From an uncultured Candidatus Melainabacteria bacterium (lineage in GTDB: Bacteria > Cyanobacteriota > Vampirovibrionia > Gastranaerophilales > Gastranaerophilaceae): a stretch of DNA of 64,000 nucleotides. The translations under genes were made by a program, and so were the position numbers. Below the pieces are notes generated by a model that saw nothing but the letters and a program-made list of their open reading frames with translations, had not been told where the DNA came from and ran no database searches. The stretch covers positions 1-64,000 of the forward strand of contig CAKVDZ010000001.1 of NCBI GenBank assembly GCA_934728585.1, written 5' to 3'. Shown in pieces: positions 58,328 through 64,000 of this stretch (position 1 is the first letter of the stretch; each line of letters starts with the position of its first letter).

Positions 58328-59449
58328 CTATATGTAATTTAGTGGATTTACAGGCTTACCGTTAACCCTAACCTCAAAGTGACAGTGAGGACCTGTACTA
58401 TAACCAGTTGTACCCTCACGTCCTATGATTTGACCTTTTGAAACATATGCGCCATTAGATGTTGAAATAGAATCTAAGTGAGCATACAAAGTTGTTGTTG
58501 GTTGACCATTAACTTTACCATGATCAATAATAACAACCTTACCATATCCACCGTACCAACCAGTGTAAATAACTTTACCAGAGTTAGAAGCTCTAATTGC
58601 GCCTCTAAATTGACCACCAATATCAACACCAGAGTGGAACGAACGGCTATTAAAGATTGGGTGAGTTCTGTAACCAAACGGAGAAGTAATTCTGCCCGCA
58701 ATTGGTTTTATAAAGCCTGATACGACAGTAATATCTGTTTTATCTTTTGTTGTTGAACGATTAATCATAGTTCCAATACTTGCAGACTGTTTTGCGAGTT
58801 CTTTTTCAGCTCGTTCGTATGCAACACGGTCCGTACGAAGTTTGTGAATCATGTTTTCGTTTTGAGCAATTTCTCTTTGAATTGTTTGTTGTTGATAGTT
58901 AATATTTTTAATAGAGTGAGCTAAAATTCTTTTCTTTTCTTCAATGTTATATTTTAAAAGTGCAATCTCTTTGGCTTTAGCCTTTGCAACTGACATTCTA
59001 CGATAATCTTGTTTGATAAGTTTTGATTCAAAATACATTCTATCCAAGAAAGTATTGAAATCTGTTGCTGATAACAATAGCACAAAAAAGCCTTTTCTTT
59101 GTGATTTATAAACTTTTCTAATACGAGTCTTCATTCTAAAATCTAAAGCTGAAAACTCTGCATTTGCAACTTGTAATCTTGCTTCAAGACCAGCCAGCTC
59201 ACTTGTTGTTGTATCTAGTTTTTGTTTTGAATTAGCTAAATTAGAAGCTGTAGATTCTAGTTTTTGTTGATTTTTATATAACTTATTGTGTTCAACTTTT
59301 TCCAACCATTTCAAATGGTTAATCTTTTGTCTTGCTTGTTCTCTAGTTTTAACCTTAGTTGCAGCAAAACCGCATGGCACATTCAAAAGGACTGTTGAAA
59401 ATATCAACAGACAAACAATTATGTGTTTTATGTTCAAAATCCTTTTCAC
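58328..59449 (-). CDS. M23-family peptidoglycan endopeptidase with coiled coil (EnvC/NlpD-like)
   Basis: This 373-residue precursor has signal peptide IIVCLLIFSTVLLNVPCGFA. A coiled coil (about 35-225) precedes the LytM domain: SRSFHSGVDIGG with two zinc ligands, TTLYAHLDSIS, and TGPHCHFEVRVNG with the catalytic His pair. All ligands are present, so it is probably active rather than an activator. The start is GTG with AAGGT 7 bases upstream. Confidence 0.93.
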   Translation of the reverse strand: MKRILNIKHIIVCLLIFSTVLLNVPCGFAATKVKTREQARQKINHLKWLEKVEHNKLYKNQQKLESTASNLANSKQKLDTTTSELAGLEARLQVANAEFSALDFRMKTRIRKVYKSQRKGFFVLLLSATDFNTFLDRMYFESKLIKQDYRRMSVAKAKAKEIALLKYNIEEKKRILAHSIKNINYQQQTIQREIAQNENMIHKLRTDRVAYERAEKELAKQSASIGTMINRSTTKDKTDITVVSGFIKPIAGRITSPFGYRTHPIFNSRSFHSGVDIGGQFRGAIRASNSGKVIYTGWYGGYGKVVIIDHGKVNGQPTTTLYAHLDSISTSNGAYVSKGQIIGREGTTGYSTGPHCHFEVRVNGKPVNPLNYI

Positions 59450-59464
59450 AAAATTTACCTTAAA

Positions 59465-59569
59465 CTAGTGCAACATTAGAGGTAGCATCAACAGACCAAC
59501 TGTCCAAGCAATAAAAGTAATAGCTATAATCCCTATTATTATTTTTTGATGACGTCTAAAAAATTCCAT
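59465..59569 (-). CDS. Small membrane protein, 34 residues
   Basis: The frame reads EFFRRHQKIIIGIIAITFIA then WTVGLLMLPLMLH, a basic start and one membrane helix. An AGGGGAA site lies 3-4 bases before the ATG. It ends 15 bases before the M23 gene start. The sequence resembles the N-terminal anchor of SurA/PpiD-type proteins, so it could be a stand-alone small protein or the remnant of one. Confidence 0.6.
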   Translation of the reverse strand: MEFFRRHQKIIIGIIAITFIAWTVGLLMLPLMLH

Positions 59570-59672
59570 TTTATTCCCCTTTGTTTAATAACATAATATT
59601 ATTAACATGCAAAATTTGCAATTTTTTCGTTTATTATTTGCAAAAAAAGTTAAAATCGTTTAATATATCCGT

Positions 59673-62288
59673 ATGCAATATAAGTTTTTAAATTTCTTTT
59701 TAGACAAAAAAGATATATTAACTCAAAACAATGAGATGATAGATCCTATTTTGATTGAAAACAATGCAGAACAACTTGGTGATATTTACGAGTTTTATAA
59801 AAATGAACGTCCTATTTTATATGTTAATGGATTTTTGGGTACAGGTAAAGTTCAACTTATAAATTATTCTACAAATTTTCTATCAGATGAAACTATTGTT
59901 TTAAAATATAACTGCTTTGAAACAACTATTCTAGACGATATCTTTTTAACCTTCTTTGAAGAATTTAAGAAACTTGAAACGCAGAAAATAATTAACACCC
60001 CAAAAATAAAATCGGAAAACTTCAATCAAAAAATTCACTCTTATTTTTCAACTATTGAAAAACCAATTTTGATTGTACTTGATTCCTTTGAAGCTCTCAC
60101 AGAAGAAAACAAAAAAGAAACTATTGATTTTATATTGCATTTGGTAAAATTCCAAAAAGTAAAAACAATACTTATTGGAAGAACATTTAAAGCTTCCTAT
60201 TTTCCAGAGAATTACCCACTTGATAGGGTTACAACAAGTCCCTTGGAAAAACACCTATTTGAAAAGTACTTAAAAAATAAAAAAATAAAGTACACTCAAA
60301 AAATACTTGATGATTTATACAAATACACCAGAGGATATCACTTTTTCCTTGAATTATCTTTAAAGATAATGGAAATTAAGCAACTAACGCCAGAAGTTTT
60401 TTTGGAAAATTTCAAAAAAAGTTTTATGAACTACTACGAATATTTGGAAAAAGAGTCTATAGACTTAATTCCAGCTATCGCAGTTAGATTTTTTTGGCTA
60501 TTGTGCCTGTTTAGACACGGTATGAGCATACCTCTTTTAAAACAACTTAAACTCTACGATGAAGATACTATCAAGATATTACTTGAAAACAAGATTTTAA
60601 CAAGAGAAAATAATCAGATTTATGTTCAAGACTACTTTAAAGAACAAGTTGATGTAACAATTCCACAAAATGTTGCAGTAAAAATTCACCAAAACATCAT
60701 TGATATTTATGAGGCACAATTGCCTTTAAAACCTTTAGAAAGAACTATATTGCTTTCTCGCCAAACAATGAGAAAAGAAATTGAGTATCACAGTTTATTT
60801 TTACCTAAGAAAATAAACCCTGCTGATATTGCGCAAAATACACTTGGTTTTGTTTCCTACACTAAAGATAAATCTCTAGATGTAAAACAACCTACTATTC
60901 AGCAACAACCAACTCAAGCACCAACTTCAAATGCACCTAGTCAAAATGCTCAACAACAAGGTCATTGGGTAGCATCTAACGAGCATAACGAAGTTCAAAT
61001 GCCACAAAATGTTAACGTAAATGTTGATTTAAGCAAATTAGGTTTTGATGTAAAAGATTTGCCATTCAAATTAACTCAACAAGAAATGGAAATGCTTGCA
61101 GCGAGCGTTGCTAGTATTCAAGAAGCACACGAAAAAATGCCGAATGTGAATATTAATATAAATGATACATCTGCAAATAACGAAGCTTCTATTGAGCAAC
61201 AACAACCTCAAGAGGAAGTTAAGTTGACTCTTGAAAACTTAATTAACATGGCAAGAGAGCAAGAAACTCAATATCAATATCCTAAAATGATTGAGCTTTA
61301 CCAAACAGCTTTAACGTACAAAGATGATAACGATTATTATACTCATCTTCCCGTAATATATACAAAACTCGGTTTTGCGTACCAAAAAATGTCAGATTGG
61401 GAAAACTCTTTAAAGTATTACGAGCTTGCAAGAGAATTTTACGAACAAACTTTTGAAAAAGCAAAAGAAAATTATATCAAATTAAGTATCGCTAACGTAT
61501 ATTACGAAACTTACAAACCAGAAAAAGCGAAAACTTATTTAATTGAAATAATAAACTCTGATGACATGCCTGAAGTTTTGACAACAAAGGCTTATATCAC
61601 GTTGGCAAATATTGAAGATAGTCTTTCAAATATAAACAGTGCGTATGAATATTACAAAAAAGCTATTCAAATTTCTAATCCTACAATGGACACAGAAACC
61701 TTATCAGAATTGTATTTTAAATATGCCTTAATAGCAGATGATAAAGGTAATTCAGCAGAAGCGATTGAATATTACACAAAATGTATAAACCTAAGTGATG
61801 ATGACAACTTGAACAAATACTTATCTGCTGCATATTCAAATATCGCAACATTACACTTAGAAAAAAATGACAAAGCTTATGCCGTAAAATGTTTTGTCAA
61901 AGCTTACGAACTTGACGCAAAACACGATAATTACGACGGAATGTACTTTTCAGCGACAAAACTTGCTCAAATGGCACAAAAAAATTATCCAGACAAGGCT
62001 ATTGAGTACTTGAATAAAGCAAAAGAATGCGCTAACAAGTTAAACGACACGTTCTATATGGCATCAGCTTCTCTTGCGACTGGAGATTTTTATTATTCTC
62101 AAAAACGTAATGAAGATGCGCTAAAAGAATATTTTACAGCCTTTAAAATAGCTAAAAATGATTTCAGCAAAGACAATTTAAATAAAATTCAAATGCGTAT
62201 TGATGACATCAAGTTTAGAATTGGCCAAGAAACATACAATAAAATTGAAACAGAGTTTAAAAATGCCGAACAGTCAAATATTCAATAA
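59673..62288 (+). CDS. STAND-like ATPase with TPR repeats
   Basis: This 871-residue cytoplasmic protein has an AAA/STAND-type NTPase domain at the N-terminus. YVNGFLGTGKVQLINY is a Walker A with Val where Ser/Thr is usual, and ILIVLDSFEALTE is Walker B. A winged-helix-like part follows (to about 340). A Gln/Pro-rich linker (about 405-515) leads to about eight TPR units, such as YTKLGFAYQKMSDWENSLKY and AEAIEYYTKCINLSDD. It resembles signal-transduction ATPases of the MalT/NLR type but lacks an output HTH. rsmG overlaps its end by 26 bases. Confidence 0.82.
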   Translation: MQYKFLNFFLDKKDILTQNNEMIDPILIENNAEQLGDIYEFYKNERPILYVNGFLGTGKVQLINYSTNFLSDETIVLKYNCFETTILDDIFLTFFEEFKKLETQKIINTPKIKSENFNQKIHSYFSTIEKPILIVLDSFEALTEENKKETIDFILHLVKFQKVKTILIGRTFKASYFPENYPLDRVTTSPLEKHLFEKYLKNKKIKYTQKILDDLYKYTRGYHFFLELSLKIMEIKQLTPEVFLENFKKSFMNYYEYLEKESIDLIPAIAVRFFWLLCLFRHGMSIPLLKQLKLYDEDTIKILLENKILTRENNQIYVQDYFKEQVDVTIPQNVAVKIHQNIIDIYEAQLPLKPLERTILLSRQTMRKEIEYHSLFLPKKINPADIAQNTLGFVSYTKDKSLDVKQPTIQQQPTQAPTSNAPSQNAQQQGHWVASNEHNEVQMPQNVNVNVDLSKLGFDVKDLPFKLTQQEMEMLAASVASIQEAHEKMPNVNININDTSANNEASIEQQQPQEEVKLTLENLINMAREQETQYQYPKMIELYQTALTYKDDNDYYTHLPVIYTKLGFAYQKMSDWENSLKYYELAREFYEQTFEKAKENYIKLSIANVYYETYKPEKAKTYLIEIINSDDMPEVLTTKAYITLANIEDSLSNINSAYEYYKKAIQISNPTMDTETLSELYFKYALIADDKGNSAEAIEYYTKCINLSDDDNLNKYLSAAYSNIATLHLEKNDKAYAVKCFVKAYELDAKHDNYDGMYFSATKLAQMAQKNYPDKAIEYLNKAKECANKLNDTFYMASASLATGDFYYSQKRNEDALKEYFTAFKIAKNDFSKDNLNKIQMRIDDIKFRIGQETYNKIETEFKNAEQSNIQ

Positions 62289-62859
62289 ATACAAGGAGCT
62301 GTTTTTATCCAAAAATAGCGTATTAAATTTAATTTCTAAAAACGATGAAAAAGTTTTAGAAGAAAAACACATTTTTGATTCGCTTTCAATAAAACTTTTC
62401 TTTGATAAATATGGAACCAAATTTAAAACTCTATTAGATATAGGGACTGGCGGTGGATTTCCTGCTTTGCCTATTGCAATTGAATATCCAAGCATACAGA
62501 TTACAGGCATTGATAGTACAAACAAGAAAATAAATGCAATTTCAGATATCGCAAAGGATTTAGAGTTAAAAAATTTTTCAACTATTTGTGACAGAGTTGA
62601 AAATTTAAAAGATATGAAGTTTGACCTAATTACAAGTAGAGCCGTTGCAAAACTTGATTTGATTATCAAATATGCACTACCTCTTTTGAAAAAAGATGGA
62701 TATTTAATTGTATACAAATCAAAGCTTGTTGAGCAAGAAATTCAAGATGCAAAGCAAACTTTAAAAAAATACAAAGCAAAAGTTGTTGATATTTTAGATT
62801 ATAAACTTCCTCTAAAAGAAGTATTTGAAAGGAATTTAGTCATTATAACCCATGCTTAA
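62263..62859 (+). CDS. rsmG: 16S rRNA (guanine527-N7)-methyltransferase RsmG
   Basis: RsmG (GidB) makes m7G527 in the 16S rRNA 530 loop. The 198-residue protein has LLDIGTGGGFPALPIAI, the SAM site, then ITGIDSTNKKINAI and DLITSRAVAKLDLIIKYALP. It begins inside the end of the ATPase-TPR gene (ATG 62263); a longer in-frame start at 62200 is less likely. It overlaps the DUF486 gene by 8 bases. Confidence 0.95.
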   Translation: MPNSQIFNKYKELFLSKNSVLNLISKNDEKVLEEKHIFDSLSIKLFFDKYGTKFKTLLDIGTGGGFPALPIAIEYPSIQITGIDSTNKKINAISDIAKDLELKNFSTICDRVENLKDMKFDLITSRAVAKLDLIIKYALPLLKKDGYLIVYKSKLVEQEIQDAKQTLKKYKAKVVDILDYKLPLKEVFERNLVIITHA

Positions 62860-63199
62860 TTTACGTCCTTTTTTACCAATCATAATGCTTACTATTTCAA
62901 ATGTTTTTATGACATTTGCTTGGTACGGTCATTTACGCTTTAAAAGTACAACTTTATGGATTGTAATCCTTGTAAGTTGGGGTATAGCTTTCTTTGAATA
63001 CTGTTTTCAAGTTCCAGCAAATAGAATTGGTGCAGAATTTTACACTGCAGCACAGTTAAAAACAATACAAGAAGTTATTACATTGATTGTTTTTTCTGTC
63101 TTTTCAGTTTTGTACCTAAAAGAACAATTCCGTTGGAATTACTTAGTCGGATTTATTTTTATAATACTTGCAGCGTTTTTTATTTTTAAAAAATGGTAA
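62852..63199 (+). CDS. DUF486/DMT-family small membrane protein
   Basis: This 115-residue protein has four membrane helices. AWYGHLRFKS, FEYCFQVPANRIG and FYTAAQLKTIQEVITLIVFS match the DUF486 family, which belongs to the drug/metabolite transporter superfamily. Substrate unknown. It overlaps rsmG by 8 bases. Confidence 0.88.
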   Translation: MLNLRPFLPIIMLTISNVFMTFAWYGHLRFKSTTLWIVILVSWGIAFFEYCFQVPANRIGAEFYTAAQLKTIQEVITLIVFSVFSVLYLKEQFRWNYLVGFIFIILAAFFIFKKW

Positions 63200-63255
63200 T
63201 ATCTTGACAAAATTTTAAATAAAAGTTATGTTGATTACATTAAATAGAGGTATAT

Positions 63256-63921
63256 GTGAGCGAGAAAATTAAATTATACATAATTGAAGATTATTTATTA
63301 ACAAGACTTTCTTACGTTAAATACTTTGAAAGATCCGAAGAATTTGAAATTATTGGCAATTTTGCGACCGCTGAAGAATGTATTGATGCTATGAAACAAC
63401 AACAAGCCGACATTATTCTTGTTGATTTAGGTTTGCCAAAAATGAACGGAATTGAAGCAACAAAATATTTTAAAGAACACTATCCAAGCACAAAATGTAT
63501 AATTTTAACCTCACACGAAGCAGAAGAAGAAATTTTGGCAAGTATTTCATGCGGAGCTAAAGGTTATTTATTAAAAGATATTCCGATTGAAAAATTAACT
63601 AATATTATAAAAGCAGTCTACTACGGCGCATATTGGTTTGATGAAAAAATTGCGCACGTGCCATTACAAAATATTCCAAAGCCAAATTCAACAGATTTTA
63701 ATAATTTATACGATAATAAAGCAAAAGATTTTCAACTAACATCAAGAGAAATTGAAGTTTTGCGATTACTTGTTGAAGGTAAAACCAATCCTGAAATAGC
63801 AGAAGCGCTAGTTGTTTCTATTAATACCGCAAAAGCACACGTTGGGAATATTATCTCAAAACTTGAAGTTACAGATAGAGTTCAAGCCGTAGTAAAAGCT
63901 TTACAGCTAAATATTGTTTAA
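63256..63921 (+). CDS. NarL/FixJ-family response regulator
   Basis: This 221-residue regulator has a receiver domain with LYIIEDYLLTRLSYV, the phosphorylated Asp in IILVDLGLPKMNGIEA, and CIILTSHEAEEEIL with the switch Thr/Ser. A LuxR-type HTH follows: LTSREIEVLRLLVEGKTNPE and VVSINTAKAHVGNIISKLEV. No histidine kinase is next to it. The start is GTG with GAGG upstream. Confidence 0.95.
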   Translation: MSEKIKLYIIEDYLLTRLSYVKYFERSEEFEIIGNFATAEECIDAMKQQQADIILVDLGLPKMNGIEATKYFKEHYPSTKCIILTSHEAEEEILASISCGAKGYLLKDIPIEKLTNIIKAVYYGAYWFDEKIAHVPLQNIPKPNSTDFNNLYDNKAKDFQLTSREIEVLRLLVEGKTNPEIAEALVVSINTAKAHVGNIISKLEVTDRVQAVVKALQLNIV

Positions 63922-64000
63922 AATTATATCAAAGAAAAGATTACCCATTTGTATAATATACAAGGTAGCTTAATATGATACTCTTAGTATGGGTACATAA

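Noticed and set aside
63974..64000. Possible start of a gene at the right edge
   Set aside because: Only eight codons fit in the window; an AAGG site and a TATAAT box precede it but this is too little to call.
1..64000. CRISPR array, insertion sequence or prophage
   Set aside because: No regular spacer-repeat pattern, transposase, integrase or phage structural gene was seen.

Overview
The window is an AT-rich chromosomal segment from a Gram-negative-type bacterium. It carries an LptD-like lipopolysaccharide assembly protein, an outer-membrane barrel, a Slt-type transglycosylase, YidC, RNase P RNA and several periplasmic or lipoprotein-type products. The gene style suggests a gut Vampirovibrionia/Melainabacteria lineage such as Gastranaerophilales: many small lineage-specific proteins, N-terminal tails ending in an FKG-like motif, a fermentative enzyme set with PPDK, and a cyanobacterium-like insertion in YidC. 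That placement is inference from protein style; no 16S or ribosomal protein gene is present.

Layout. 1-2700: tRNA-Gly with an odd upstream partial copy, mscS, rlmH, RNase P RNA and a dolichol-phosphate-mannose-synthase-like glycosyltransferase. 2.7-11.2 kb: a GT-C membrane glycosyltransferase, a peptide transporter, small proteins, PPDK and a catalytically dead M16 peptidase homologue. 11.3-17.5 kb: a leftward set with a 1535-residue coiled-coil protein, CutA and an HExxH protein. 17.6-21.8 kb: a divergent cobalamin riboswitch leading a small unknown gene and a corrinoid adenosyltransferase with an N-terminal extension, then a type-4 uracil-DNA glycosylase, an AGCS transporter and tRNA-Ser. 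21.8-28.5 kb: a TetR-methyltransferase pair in which both genes are frameshifted, a GT8-like transferase, a calpain-like protease, and an aldehyde dehydrogenase plus iron alcohol dehydrogenase operon. 28.5-34.9 kb: an extremely Cys-rich exported protein, a family of small membrane proteins, and a MerR-controlled operon with a signal-peptide-bearing DXS/transketolase-like enzyme and a flavodoxin. 34.9-39.4 kb: small and broken genes, tcdA and a second HExxH protein. 39.5-46.8 kb: a compact operon of envelope proteins (two VirB10/TrbI-like, two TonB-like, a VWA-like and a polytopic protein) facing a secreted VWA protein. 46.8-64 kb: methyltransferase, hydrolase, CHAP amidase, porin-like barrel, tRNA-Pro with an odd leader, yidC-queA, transglycosylase, class II aldolase, LptD-like protein, M23 peptidase, an ATPase-TPR protein, rsmG, a DUF486 protein and a NarL-type response regulator.

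Most notable: (1) two of the three tRNA genes are preceded by a copy of their own 5' end inside a structured leader that also carries sequence complementary to the tRNA D-arm; (2) the MerR/DXS-like/flavodoxin operon, in which both enzymes have an export signal and also an internal start with its own Shine-Dalgarno (SD) site, suggesting dual localisation; (3) the 39.5-46.8 kb trans-envelope operon, which matches no system I can name. At least four genes carry single-base, mostly homopolymer frameshifts. These could be decay, phase variation or assembly error, and only raw reads would decide.
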